Of a stretch of 64,000 nucleotides of DNA, positions 12,246 to 23,350 are shown in pieces (within the stretch, counting starts at the first letter, position 1; each line of letters opens with the position of its first letter). The DNA is taken from the NCBI GenBank assembly GCA_025331125.1, contig JAOALB010000045.1:186001-250000 (forward strand). The letters are read 5' to 3'. Source of the DNA: Mycogone perniciosa (Eukaryota > Ascomycota > Sordariomycetes > Hypocreales > Hypocreaceae). The translations under genes were made by a program, and so were the position numbers. Under the pieces are notes generated by a model. It was given only the letters and a program-made list of their open reading frames with translations. It was not told the origin of the DNA and made no database searches.

Positions 12246-13233
12246 ATGCGTCCGTCAACAATTCTGGCATCAACACTCGCCGCTGCGGCGCATGCAGCCC
12301 CGGCTTTCCCCAAGCTCAACTTGAAAGATCTCGCCAATCCGGCAAATGCGCTGGATACTGTGTCGGATTATTTCAACTTGATTGCCACCAAGATCCAAAC
12401 CGCCAAGGTGCTACCAGCGGCGCCGATATGCGATCTTTCTAAAGCGCAAATGCCCCTGAGTGAGTTCGACCCTACCTCAGACATTGGAACAAGACGTCAT
12501 GTAAAGATGGAGATGTACCGCTAACGCGTGGTTGATACGATATAGATGGTCTTCCGCCTCCATCTTCCAGCTTCACTGTTCGTCATGTCGCCGTCGGCCG
12601 TGGCACGCAAAACTACACATGCGAAGCCAACAACGCCAATGCCTCACCCAAAGCCGTCGGCGCAGTAGCCACTCTCTTCAACGTCAGCTGCATCGCCGCC
12701 ATCAGCCCCGACCTGCTGGAGCGGATACCCGCCATGGCCGTAAACTTCGACCTCCAAGCCGCAGCCGAGCAGCTCGGTCCGATGGCGCCCCCGGTCTCTG
12801 GCGTCCACTTCTTCGTCGACAGCACAACTCCATTCTTCGACCTCGATACACCTACCTTGGACATTGGCAAGGCGCCGTGCGCGAAGAATAGCTCCGTGCC
12901 CGCCCCGTCGACTGCGGCTGTGGGACAGCAAGGCGATGCGCCGGTTGCGTGGTTGAAGCTGACAGCGAAGGATGGCGCAATGGGGAATATCAAGGAGGTG
13001 TATCGTGTGAACACGGCTGGTGGTAGTCCACCGGCTACTTGCCAGGGAATGCCCAGTGTATTTGAGGTGCAATACGCGACAGTGTAAGTTTGTTTGCTTC
13101 CCTTTTCCTCTAGCCTTATACGAACCCACTAGGCACATGATAATGAGGATATCCAGTGCTAACATGATGCCTTAATTTTAGATACTGGTTCTGGGAAAGC
13201 AACTACCTAGCTAATGGGAAAGCAGCTAGCTAA
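12246..13233 (+). CDS. Secreted DUF3455-family protein
   Basis: Three exons, 12246-12459, 12546-13083 and 13182-13233, encode 267 residues. The introns (86 and 98 bp) have GTGAGT/GTAAGT donors and a GCTAAC branch point in the second. Residues 1-18 (MRPSTILASTLAAAAHAA) form a cleavable signal peptide. The mature protein has the DUF3455 pattern: LPPPSSSFTVRHVAVGRGTQNYTC, then ATLFNVSC, then VSGVHFFVDSTTPFFDL, then APVAWLKLTAKDG, then KEVYRVNTAGGSPPATC, then VFEVQYATVYWFWE. The paired cysteines fit an extracellular disulfide-bonded protein. Biochemical function of the family is unknown; some database entries call it malate dehydrogenase, but no nucleotide-binding motif is visible. Joining the last short exon is supported by the aromatic-rich end YWFWE. 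Confidence 0.85.
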
Positions 13234-15313
13234 GCGAAAAGGGACAATGATGAAGCCAACAGCAAGCATCGGTTATTACAGGGTATCTCTGTTCTTCTGC
13301 ATTTTCTGCATTTTCTGCATTTTCTAAACTACCAATAGCCACGCCATAATGATCAAGTAGCTCTCGTATTAAAAAACATGTATATATCTACCTGCGAAGT
13401 ATATAACTGAGTAGGAATTTTTGTTGTTGGTGTGCTCACTGAGTAAGAATCGCCGTCGTATTAGTACGGAGTTACCTTGGTTTTGAATGTTCTGCCCACC
13501 CTCTTGAGAAAGTTGGCACAGCTCCGTGCACTCCATGTGGTAAAAGCGTATAACCAAGGGATTTTAGGTGTATGTGTTCGCCTATGCCAAGAATGAGACA
13601 GTCTACGTTCTGCAGTGCGGTGATGATCTTTACATGACGGGCTGATGGTCTCGCAGGCCTGGAAGACTAAGTCAGTGCATCCTTTTTTCAACGCTTATCT
13701 CAATATAGCACGTATGCAAACGCCACCGCAATCAGCAAACTTCAGAATCGGGAAAGCCAAAAGCAAAGAATACTTTCGGTGACCAAAAAGAAGTGCGTCT
13801 AGTAGTCGTCTCGGCGGAAATCTGCGCTGGCACAGCACACTTTCCCCTTCTTTGTTGTTCCTGTTTCCTCTGTCATCATCCTTTGGATGGTAACAATGAC
13901 CGGATTGGGATTAGGTGGCCAGCTCAAAAAAGAGGCTGAAGCCATAGCGCGTGATGATCAGACAAAATGCTGTCGGGCTTAGGAGATTTGCACAGGCTTT
14001 TATGTAGGCGGACACTCCAGGAGGAGGAGGACAAGGACAAGGACATTGCCTTTAGTACCTACTCCGTACTGCTAGCTAGTATCGGGCTCAAACAGTTTGA
14101 CCGCTGAGGGATCTTACCTTGACTGTGCGTTGCTTCGCTTGAAATGCTTCTCTACCTAAAAGGCCCTGCGAGTACGAGTCGGTAAAAGACCCCTAAAAGG
14201 TCCATCTCGGGAACCTTAGCACCGAAAAGGTTAATCCAATCACAATGCCCTACCAGTCCCTGAAAAGCCAAAAAAGCAACCCCTTGTAGATCGCCCCCAC
14301 TGCGGCGAGCCTAAAAACTTCCTAGTGGCGGGTAAGAAGCCTTATTAGTCGATGCATAGAGTAATATCATGCGGCTGTCTGTAGTAATCCCAGACTCTTG
14401 TATGCACACGAGACAATCAGAGTCAACTGGGGCATGTTGTTCAGCTGGACTGACTACTACTGTACTTCGTGTATATGTATACGTCTATCTTGGCATTAGG
14501 ATCGACTGTTCTGGAGGATTAGACAGGCGTTAAGACCTTGAGATAACCGAAACGCTTATTATCCTACTCAAACGCATAACTTCTAGGGCTGTTTACTGTT
14601 ACGACGTGAACTTATATCTTTCTTTTATTTTGTAAGTTTATTCCTTGACCTCCAAATCACTTGCCAGGGTCTATCACAACGCCAACAAAGCCGATCTGAC
14701 CAACAGACCAATGCCTACTGTGGTTGAAAACAACCCTGTCACGCAAACGACCCTCTAGACCGACCGCCCTATGTCTCAGATCCATTCTTGTAGCAGTACG
14801 AGTGGTATCCAAAAACCCCACAGCCGCGGTGTCCATATTACTGCAGCTCCGTAGTGCTGTTGGTTTCACGAGCTTTCTCCCCACTGGAGGGTGAGCTAAT
14901 AACTCCGGCGAACAACACCCATCTTCCTCAATCCTCAATTCTATTATTGCTTTCACACATACACATATACATGCGTTTTTGCAGCAACCAGGGAAATGCC
15001 TTGGCTTGGGAACCCGTTTTCGCTCGACAAACTGCTCGGCTTACAGCTTTTCAACAGCATCTCTGTCGATACAGGGTTAGGGTCACTTAAAACCGCCGCC
15101 GCTGGTGCCACGACAAACTCGCTTGAACATCGGAAGAATTGCCCCGCTTTCATTTATGATGGGCCTTGTAGTGGCCTCCCCGATTGTCACAACATACCAC
15201 CTGCAACATCATCATTTTCCAACGTCTTTATTTATCGCAATACCCAAAGTCAAAGCCAAAGCCAAAGCCGCAAAAGGAAACTACAGGAACCAGTCTATAT
15301 CACAGACTGGCCC
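13234..15313. other. Intergenic, 2.1 kb
   Basis: No convincing gene. It holds a three-copy 10-bp tandem repeat (13295-13325), GGACAA repeats near 14025-14043, and TACGGAGTAC-family motifs near 13464 and at 14060-14069. The last 300 bp contain an open frame continuous with the F-box gene, treated there as a possible N-terminal extension. Confidence 0.5.
13295..13325. repeat. Tandem repeat, unit TTCTGCATTT
   Basis: Three near-perfect direct copies of a 10-bp unit lie just downstream of the DUF3455 gene, probably in its 3' UTR. Confidence 0.85.
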
Positions 15314-17659
15314 ATGGCGCAGCTTCCTGTTGAGATCTTCGAGCTCATCACCTCGCACCTGACGCGGGCAGAGGTTAAGACTCTCCGCCTGGTGTCCAGG
15401 GAATTCGAGGCCAAAGTTTCGGGCCAGTATTTCAGAAATGTCGTCGTTCCCTTCCGGTCTGAGCTGTACACCAGCCTCGGCCACGATGAGAATGGCATCA
15501 TCAAGCCCTCAACCACAAATCTTTTTTCCAACGGAATGCGTATCTTTGAGTCCTTTGGCCCTCATATCCTGCGCTTCGCATTGTCACTTGAACTCGATGA
15601 GGCAACCCTTGCCTACCCTCCAGTGAAACCTGTCCAAGAAGCAGTCCCGGCTTTCTGGGGCATATATCGCTGGCCCCACAAGACCTATCATCGCTACTCA
15701 GACCTTGAGGGTCTAGAGCAGACCGCGGACGAGACCGAGGGAATGAAGAAAGCGCTCCAGTGTCTCACTAAAGTCTCTAATCTGGGACTCTGCTGCGATG
15801 CTGGCCTTGGCTTCTTGGGTGGCCCTGACCAAATTTCACGGCCAACAGCTGCCCGTTACCCAGTGTTTGATACCCAAGACTGGCGCCAGGACCATCATGC
15901 ATCCAATAAGAACAGTCCCATCGTTACGGTAGCCGACTTTAATAATGTGACTAGAGATACGGGGGCGACTTCATTTCCTCATCCAGACAAGTTTAAGCGA
16001 AAAGTCCTGGAAAAGATGGTTTCTGATGCCGGTTTCACTGAGCCCCAGGTCGACGAAGCTATCCGTCTGCTGCTGGAATCTGAGCGTACGACACTTGCTC
16101 GCATCGATTTTGACGAGAGGTCAATTAATACTGGCAACAATAGAGAACGACAGACATCACTGAATTTCATCAACAACGTGATGGAACTGGATCTTGAAGA
16201 AGAAGCCGAGGACGAAACTGAGCTTCCCCGTGAAGTCAGCCGCCTTGCCCTTATCCCAGCCAACCTCACAAGAGCTCAGAAGGAGTTGCTGCTTGAACTT
16301 GAGTGGGCTCATCGTGCTATGATCCAGTCCTTCGTCATTGGTGTCATCGATAATGCCGCGGGTGGATCCTTTAGTAATTTGACGACTTTCACCATCGCCA
16401 AAATCCCCAGCGCACACGTCCACATCCTTTGTCGCGACGAGCTCTGGAAAAGTATCCCCAGCGTCAAGAATGTGACCCTTGGTGTGATTGCTGATTGGAG
16501 GAAGATCTCCAAGTCTGCACCAGGATGTGTTGAGGATACGCCCGTATCCCCCGTTGACGCTGTTGGCAAGGTCTACAGACTGCTCAATGACTACATTGGC
16601 AGGCAGCCGAACATTGAGAGCATTCGTTTCGCATGGATCTGCGGAGGAGAATTTGCAACAGGGCCCTTTCAGCGCAACCAATACGTCATGCCTGCACCGT
16701 TCTTCCAGTCGCCCGAATTAATGACCTTGCCTACCTCTGCAATCACAAAGACCGATGAGATCCTCAGACTTCCGCATATTAAGCATCTGTCACTGAAGAA
16801 CTGCTGGGTCTCTCCCCATGTTTTGATGCAGACCATTCGCCAAATGGCGCTCGTGTCTCTGGAGAAACTTGAATTCGAGTCCGTCTCTTTATCTGGGCCG
16901 CCGACTGTGATGCCTCAGATAAGTCTGCAGACGCAAGCCTTGTTCGCTAATTTTATGGGAATGGTCAACAATGGTGCGAATCCGATGACTCTAATCCCAG
17001 CTGCCCTGGGAGGACAGGTCCCGGGTTTGGTGTTCCCCACGGCGCCTGTCCTGCCAGCAGTGGGGTGGACTCCACCCGAACCGTTTTCATGGCCCGGCGT
17101 CATTGAACACTTCTCTCCCGGGGTCAAGGTCAGTAGATTGATGGCCATACAATGGGAGTCGAGGAATATCTCAACCCCCACTTGGTCAAACAACCTGGGT
17201 ATTGAGCGCATGTTCCTGCCTGATGCTGGGAGCCTCCCCAGCGACGAGAACAAGTACAATCTCAAGTGCATCACATTTAAGTCTTGTGGATATGTCTGTT
17301 TAGATGTTCCCCATATTGACACTAGGGTAGTCCTGCCAGAGAACCAGGGAAACCCAAGCAACTACGCGAGCATCCATCGCCAGGACGTCTCCGGCACTAT
17401 GCAGCACTCTAGGGATAAACTGCTGGGCCGCGTCGTGCCATACCTCCCCCCTCAAGAACTGGCTTTCATCGAGAACGCTTTCGAGATGGACATTGGCTGG
17501 GACAAGATCTACGATGAACAAATGATCGACGATGCTATTGCTGATGGCATTGATGTCCCTGGAACAGGACGCTTCTCTGGTATCATTCAATCCAATAATG
17601 CATGGATAGATCCCAACAAGGACGAGGACGCAGATACATCTGGTCATATTACGGATTGA
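15314..17659 (+). CDS. F-box domain protein
   Basis: Single exon, 781 residues from the chosen ATG, which has a good context (GCCCATGGC) and places the F-box at the extreme N-terminus: MAQLPVEIFELITSHL, then EVKTLRLVSREFEAKVSGQYFRNV. F-box proteins recruit substrates to SCF (Skp1-cullin-F-box) ubiquitin ligases. The rest contains several leucine-rich stretches (LTTFTIAKIPSAHVHIL, LRLPHIKHLSLKNCWV, LEKLEFESVSLSG) resembling the degenerate LRRs of many fungal F-box proteins. The frame stays open upstream to an ATG at 14996 (MPWLGNPFSLDKLL), which would add 106 residues including a Gln/Ser repeat. I consider that less likely because it would put the F-box internally, but it cannot be excluded. 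The substrate is unknown. Confidence 0.8.
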   Translation: MAQLPVEIFELITSHLTRAEVKTLRLVSREFEAKVSGQYFRNVVVPFRSELYTSLGHDENGIIKPSTTNLFSNGMRIFESFGPHILRFALSLELDEATLAYPPVKPVQEAVPAFWGIYRWPHKTYHRYSDLEGLEQTADETEGMKKALQCLTKVSNLGLCCDAGLGFLGGPDQISRPTAARYPVFDTQDWRQDHHASNKNSPIVTVADFNNVTRDTGATSFPHPDKFKRKVLEKMVSDAGFTEPQVDEAIRLLLESERTTLARIDFDERSINTGNNRERQTSLNFINNVMELDLEEEAEDETELPREVSRLALIPANLTRAQKELLLELEWAHRAMIQSFVIGVIDNAAGGSFSNLTTFTIAKIPSAHVHILCRDELWKSIPSVKNVTLGVIADWRKISKSAPGCVEDTPVSPVDAVGKVYRLLNDYIGRQPNIESIRFAWICGGEFATGPFQRNQYVMPAPFFQSPELMTLPTSAITKTDEILRLPHIKHLSLKNCWVSPHVLMQTIRQMALVSLEKLEFESVSLSGPPTVMPQISLQTQALFANFMGMVNNGANPMTLIPAALGGQVPGLVFPTAPVLPAVGWTPPEPFSWPGVIEHFSPGVKVSRLMAIQWESRNISTPTWSNNLGIERMFLPDAGSLPSDENKYNLKCITFKSCGYVCLDVPHIDTRVVLPENQGNPSNYASIHRQDVSGTMQHSRDKLLGRVVPYLPPQELAFIENAFEMDIGWDKIYDEQMIDDAIADGIDVPGTGRFSGIIQSNNAWIDPNKDEDADTSGHITD

Positions 17660-18725
17660 TTCTGCACATTTCTCCCCAACGGCCAAACCACGGGTTTACT
17701 TCACGATTTTCTTCTTTCTTCTTTCCTTTTTTTAAAAAAATAAATAAGTACACGGCATGGGTGTATGAGTGCATGATGGATAATGGAAAAGATGCCTGAA
17801 AATAATACCCTCCCGTTGCCTTGAAGCATCTGGGTGGGGGGTTTTGCGAAATTTGCTTCGCTAGAGACGAAGAAAAGACGAGGACAATGGGACCACCTGA
17901 CTGGTCCGAAACGGGTGTCCTGTTTCTTATAATACTACTTGTACAGTGTCTAAGAGAAGTTTTGTTCTCATGAACTAACTTTTACGCGGCGTGCGTTCTT
18001 GCGCCAAGATTTACCAACACGATAGACAGCGCCGGATCTGTCTTCTACGTTCTCTCTTCTCCTGCTGGTCTTACTGGCTGACTGGCAGACACTTGAGCTG
18101 GTGCTTGAGGTATTCATGGATTTCTTTTTCTCTGTTGCTTTTCTGACACCGTAAGGTGTAAAATCTTTCATGTAACGGGAGAGGATACCCAAACACATGT
18201 GTGTACAAAGAACTCCATACTTGCGTTGGCATTACCGATGGGACGAGGTAAAATGGGTATGCATTGTAGATTATTGTACGAATCGATTAAATGGGGAGGC
18301 ACCGGAGTGCCTTGTAATGACAGAGCTCCGCTTGAATAAGTTTGGAGTGTGATATCATGTGTTTCTGCTGATCATCATTCAGTTTGACTTGGGAACAGTC
18401 GATAACCGAGCATCAGGGCATAAGGCTGGCCATATCGCAGCACGTACTCGTAGCAACGACCAAGATAAATCACCGTCAGACACACATTGGGGTTATTGTT
18501 TTGGCTTGTTTCGTTCATTTATTTCGTCAAGGACCCTTGCGAAAAATAAAAGATTTTGCATGCAGTTTTTGTTCCCTGTAAAATGCCATGCACAACCCCG
18601 TAGCCTGCCATACACCAGGAGATGAAAAGCCACGATCCCTTGCCCGCAATACCAAGACACCTTTCTCGACTTGTCTTCCCCGACCTCTCGTCTCCGCGAA
18701 AAAAGACCATCGTTTAGCTCCCGCT
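17660..18725. other. Intergenic between convergent F-box and L17 genes
   Basis: About 1.07 kb holding both 3' UTRs. A T-rich run ending in AAATAAATAAG near 17735-17750 could be a polyadenylation region of the F-box gene. No coding frame is credible. Confidence 0.5.
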
Positions 18726-19730
18726 CTATGCGGCAGTGATGGCCTGGCGGACGCGGGCGCCACGCTGGCGAGCGTTCAGGCGGACCTGCTCACGGCCGAC
18801 AACCTCGTCAGACTTCTGCACGACTTCCTCGCCCTCGGTCAGGATGAGCTCGATGTGGCAAGGGTTGGACATGTAGGGGTTGATCTGTAGTTCGGTCAGT
18901 TAAGAATCATCTCTCTCTCTCTCTCACGTTCTGCCCCAACGCCAACTGGAAGAATTGTGGTTCCAACTCGTCCAGGCACGCCGGGCAAAATCGAATGGGT
19001 GTGTACGTACGCGACCGTGGGCACGGTATGTCCGTCTTCGCTGCTTGGGGGCCTGGTTGACCTGGATGTGCTTGACGACCAGGGCACCGGTGTCGAGGCC
19101 CTTGGCGTCAGCGTTGGCCTCGGCGTTCTTGAGGAGACCGAGAAGGAACTCGGCAGACTTGACGGGCCACCGGGCCTTGGAGACACCGAACTGCTTGCCT
19201 GTAGCAAAAGTCCCATCAGCACACATGTCCGCAATTAATCGTCGTCCCCCGTGTTTGCCATGTGTTCCCTCCTCCCACAGGCGTCATTGCCTTCTCCCGG
19301 AGGTGAGGATATGCTCAGATTTCGTCTCGTACCTTGGGCGGTGCGGCCGGTGCTGCCGGCATATCGTCGCATGGGGACGGCCTCCTTGTGCTCCTTCACA
19401 TTCTCAAGGAACTGGACAGCTCGCTGCAGCTTCCAGCCGGAGATAGCCTGGGCGGTCTCGCGGGTGTTCTTGAAGGAAACTCGGAGGTAGGCACCGCGGG
19501 CGCGGGCCGATTTCGCGGGCTGAATCTCGGTCGCAGAGTATCGAACCTGTTTCGCAGAGGAGGAAAACCATCAGTATATTCGCTCTCGATGTCTCATGAA
19601 CAACCGCATGTCATGCTTCCCCCCTTTGTCGACCACGATATTTGCCGTGCGACGGGCCAATCTTTCCAACGTAGAATTCCCCTCCTCTTGCAAATGAACA
19701 TCAATGCGTGTAGGGGGCGGCACTCACCAT
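18726..19730 (-). CDS. rpl17: 60S ribosomal protein L17 (uL22)
   Basis: Four exons, complement join of 18726-18884, 19011-19198, 19333-19546 and 19728-19730, encode 187 residues, the usual length for eukaryotic uL22. Exon 1 is only the ATG, followed directly by GTGAGTG. Exon 2 starts VRYSATEIQPAKSARARG, with QFLENVKEHKEAVPMRRYAAGTGRTAQ. Exon 3 gives GKQFGVSKARWPVKSAEFLLGLLKNAEANA..QVNQAPKQRRRTYRAHGR. Exon 4 gives INPYMSNPCHIELILTEGEE. The protein lines the polypeptide exit tunnel of the large subunit. Its introns (181, 134 and 126 bp) are clearly longer than most here, and the 3'-most holds a CT microsatellite. It is head-to-head with the fibrillarin gene 722 bp away, both ribosome-biogenesis functions. 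Identification is close to certain. Confidence 0.97.
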
Positions 19731-20452
19731 CTTGACGGCTTTTGTGGTGGTGACTGATGCGACGACGTGGGTTCGCGGGCTGAAGTCGAGAAATTCAGAA
19801 CTTTTGCCCTAAAGCGCTGGGGGGAACCACAAAGCTCGCTTACTCTTTCGGGAAAATGTTAGGGCTTCTCTGCCCTGCTCTGACCAGAAGATGGACGACC
19901 TCAAAACTCCTGTCAAAAATTGACGGAAATTATTGACAAAGCTATAAAAAAAGTTCACAAGCGTGTCGGATTCTCTTTGGATTTCAAATAGATGGATTAA
20001 TTGGATACTTCTTTTAATTACAAGGTGCATTCTCACAGGGCATTCAGATCTCCTTCAGCATACACACATGCTCAAGGTCACCTGACACCTAGCTGATTCA
20101 GCACTCCGCTACACGTGACTGCTCTGTGGGTACCTGTCAGATTTTCAAGAGACCGGAAAAAAGTTGGCGCGAGCACAATCGACCAAAAAGTTCCAGCCAA
20201 TAATGGCAGAGTGGGGCTAAAAGTGAAGCTTGTTGCGAAAAGCTTCAAAAATTTCTTTCTCGCCGTGTCTCTCAGGAAACATCCAAGCTTACCAAAGGCA
20301 CTTTTGCCCATCTGCATCAAGACTGTCAACTGCACTCGTGCGATTTCGCGCCCCTGCCTGGTTCGTATTTCTGAATTGACAGATCTGTCAAATCACTTTC
20401 GGTCACTCAATTTATTTCTGACCCGACAAAACCTTTCCATCCCACTTCTCAG
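19731..20452. promoter_or_regulatory. Bidirectional promoter region of rpl17 and nop1
   Basis: 722 bp separate the two start codons. An AAAAATTT core at 20247-20254, flanked as TTCAAAAATTTC, resembles the yeast RRPE element of ribosome-biogenesis promoters. This is a resemblance only, and such A/T words are common by chance. The 60 bp before the nop1 ATG are pyrimidine-rich. Confidence 0.6.
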
Positions 20453-21615
20453 ATGGCGCCTTTCACTCCCCGAGGCGGTCGCGGCGGCGGTGACCGTGGT
20501 GGTCGAGGAGGAGGAGGCCGTGGTGGCTTTGGAGGTCGTGGCGGCTTTGGAGGTCGCGGCGGCAGCGGCGCTGGTGTTCGTGGTCGAGGTATGAGAATCC
20601 TGTCATTTCTTTTCATCTACCTGGATTCTTGGAGGCGAACTAACGATCTGTCAAGGTGGCGGTCGCGGTGGTCCTGGTGGTCGCGGTGCTCCTCGAGGCG
20701 GCCGTGGTGCCCCCCGTGGTGGAAGGGGCGGTGGTGCTGGCCAACGAGGTGGTGCCAAGGTTATCGTGGTATGTCTTTGCAACTGTCGCTCAACGCTGCC
20801 AACTGGCATTCTCTGACCTTTCGGCGGTTTTAGGAGCCCCATCGTCACCCCGGTGTCTTTGTTGTCCGTGGTGGCAAGGAAGACGGTATCGCAACTCGTA
20901 ACCTGACTCCTGGTGAGTCTGTCTATGGTGAGAAGCGCATCACTGCCGATGAGGAGGTCAAGAATGAGGATGGCACGACTAGCATTGCCAAGGTTGAATA
21001 CCGTCTGTGGAATCCCTTCCGAAGCAAGCTGTGCGCCGCCATCGCCGGTGGTGCTGACGACATCTACATCCGCCCTGGCTCCCGCGTGCTGTACCTGGGC
21101 GCTGCCTCTGGAACGTCGGTCTCTCACGTGGCTGACGTCGTTGGCCCTACTGGTTTCGTCTACGCTGTCGAGTTTTCCAACCGCTCAGGCCGTGACCTGA
21201 TTGCCATGGCCTCGAAGCGACCCAACGTTGTTCCTATCGTCGAGGATGCCCGTCAGCCCTCGCGGTACCGAATGGTTGTGCCTATGGTGGATGTCATCTT
21301 TGCCGATGTTGCCCAGCCCGATCAGGCCCGTATCGTTGCCATGAACGCAAACTGGTTCCTGAAGGTTGGCGGTGGCGTTCTCATCTCCATCAAGGCCAAC
21401 TGTATCGACAGCACCGCCCCCGCGGCTGAGGTTTTCGCCGCTGAGGTCCAGAAGATGCGCGCAGAGTCTATCAAGCCCAAGTTCCAGCTTACCCTAGGTA
21501 AGAATACTAATCCAGCCCCCTGATGCCATTTCCACAGTAACTAACTTGTGTGATTTTAGAACCTTTCGAGCGTGACCACTGCCTGGTCGCTGGCCAGTAT
21601 GAGCGCAATCAGTAA
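20453..21615 (+). CDS. nop1: Fibrillarin, box C/D snoRNP 2'-O-methyltransferase
   Basis: Four exons, 20453-20588, 20656-20768, 20834-21497 and 21560-21615, encode 322 residues. Introns are 62-67 bp. Residues 1 to about 80 form a GAR domain (repeated GGRGG/RGGFGG). The methyltransferase domain follows: EPHRHPGVFVVRGGKEDGIATRNLTPGESVYGEKR, YRLWNPFRSKLCAAI, SAM motif VLYLGAASGTSVSHVAD, YAVEFSNRSGRDL, VDVIFADVAQPDQARI and the ending EPFERDHCLVAGQYERNQ. It methylates ribose 2'-OH of pre-rRNA guided by box C/D snoRNAs in the nucleolus, and also a histone H2A glutamine in yeast and human. The last intron sits just before EPFERDH, so the final 19 residues come from a tiny exon. Length matches the family (320-330). 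Confidence 0.97.
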
Positions 21616-21834
21616 GCGATAGCCACCCTGTAAGTCTAGGGCATCTATCTGCTTTTGATATTGGTTGCCATGGTGTTTGCTAGGTTTCACGAGTAATTCC
21701 CGATGAGGCTAGTTCTACTTGCATCTAGAGCCTCGTGCGGCCAACGGTTTGGTATTTGAATGGCTGCTTTGATTAGGGCGAGGGGCGTTCCGGACAGAGG
21801 GTTCTTGCTATGTAAATTTTCTACTATTGCTGGC

Positions 21835-21840
21835 AATAAA
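21835..21840 (+). terminator. Candidate polyadenylation signal of nop1
   Basis: AATAAA about 220 bp past the nop1 stop, followed by a second A-rich stretch at 21849-21858. Position and sequence fit a cleavage/polyadenylation region; fungal signals are degenerate, so confidence is moderate. Confidence 0.4.
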
Positions 21841-22195
21841 GCCGAGAATAAAAAAAGTATACTCATATATCCCTAGGCGCTGTGAATGTTGCAATTTTTG
21901 CTAATTTTGAAGTATATTTTGGGCACTGAGGATATAGCGATAATAACCTTAGCCCGAATACTCCTGTAAGGCTACTCGGGTAGATATATTCCTCACTTGC
22001 TACTTGCTGCACATACTGTTCTACAATGAGGATACATGATGATGGGTATTTGTTGTATGAGTATTGCTATTGGAACAGACAAAAATTGCTACTGTAATAG
22101 ATGGTCCGTGCACACATTCAGAAGTCTTCCTAGCTTTCAATTCCTCGATCTTCCACAACTTCAATCACAACAGCAACACCAATTCTATCGTCTTG

Positions 22196-23350
22196 ATGGA
22201 TTTCCCTTTAGAACCGTTATTGGCCCAGTATGGCGATGCTGCAGATAACTTTGGGCTGCTGGGTTATTTCGATTTTGATGACGAAATTGAAGACATGCCG
22301 CAGTCGCCTTCACATCTAGATACTGGATTTGCCTGAACCTGAGCATGAAATTCTACCACCACCACTACCACCACCACCATCAATCTTCAACTCTTTTGAC
22401 GACTTAATTTCTCACCCACAAGAATTCTATCTCAACAATGGAGCCGCGATTTCAATCAGAGTAGACTTAGCATAATTTCGCTGTAATAGTTTCTGATGCT
22501 CACAAGGAACCAGAAGGGAACCTGCAAGATATGAAACAAACTTTGCTTAGTTTCCTGGCCTGAATGGGGCTCGGGTGTAATTACTTCCACCTCGCGTTGC
22601 GCCATTAAATGTAAATTTGGCAGTGCATTTCATGATCAACTCAAACGGGTGAACATGGGGATATCTCCTGGACAAACATCCAACTTCCCACACTTTGATC
22701 CTTGGGACTGCTGAAGGTTGGAGAGCCGACATTGTGACCCAAGCTTAGTTCCCTTAGGCACGTCGATAAATATACCATCACAATCACAAGCGTTATATGG
22801 CAATGATAGCAAGAGGGCCGTAGCAGTAGCGAACTGTGCGTTGACTGACCTGGCGGATGCCTGCTTATGCGGGTTCAAACGGCCTGCATGTGAAGGACAT
22901 GATCCATGTTCGTTCGCATCGCCGTTAAAGGGTGGGCCGGTATTTTCACGCGGTTGATTGCTTATTCTGGAAGCATGAGCTTTCGGAAACAAGATACACA
23001 ACCCATTTCGACACTCAAACACTCTCATGGATTGCGTGGGCCCCCTCGTTTGACTTTTAAATCGAATCTTGGACAATATCGTCGAGACCGTTTATCCGTG
23101 GTCACCCTCTCCATCTACACCTTTACTCGGGACACCATCCTACAGCCTAGAGTCGGTGTCGCTATGCCCATACTTCTCGGAACCACTGCCGGAACCACCC
23201 ATTCAGAGACCGATGCCCAAAGGCACTTCTACTTGCGCCGGGCGCTGCCATGCATGTCTATATACATCGATGTGTGGGAAGGACCAGTGCGGAAGGTGCG
23301 GGCACAAGCTTGCGGGCCGGGAAGATGTAAGATATATATATCCTTTCTAG
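22196..23350 (+). pseudogene. Probable decayed protein gene with C-terminal cysteine-rich segment
   Basis: Coding-like segments are scattered over three frames. An ATG at 22196, preceded by a CA-rich leader-like stretch, opens an acidic segment (MDFPLEPLLAQYGDAADNFG, then DFDDEIEDMPQSPSH) that stops at 22334. One base of frame change near 22325 continues it as PEPEHEILPPPPLPPPPSI and FNSFDDLISHPQEFYLNNG to 22475. Back in the first frame come 22718-22957 (SLVPLGTSINIPSQSQALYG..) and 23069-23350 (DNIVETVYPWSPSPSTPLLG..), the latter ending in a Cys/His cluster CAGRCHACLYTSMCGKDQCG (about 23234-23310) that could bind zinc. The Pro-rich composition and low stop density look like a former regulator gene broken by indels. 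An intact multi-exon gene is possible, but I found no consistent splice set. I do not recognise a family. Confidence 0.35.

Noticed and set aside
22830..22885. Possible tRNA B-box (GGGTTCAAAC)
   Set aside because: No A-box at the right distance and no cloverleaf could be drawn by eye.
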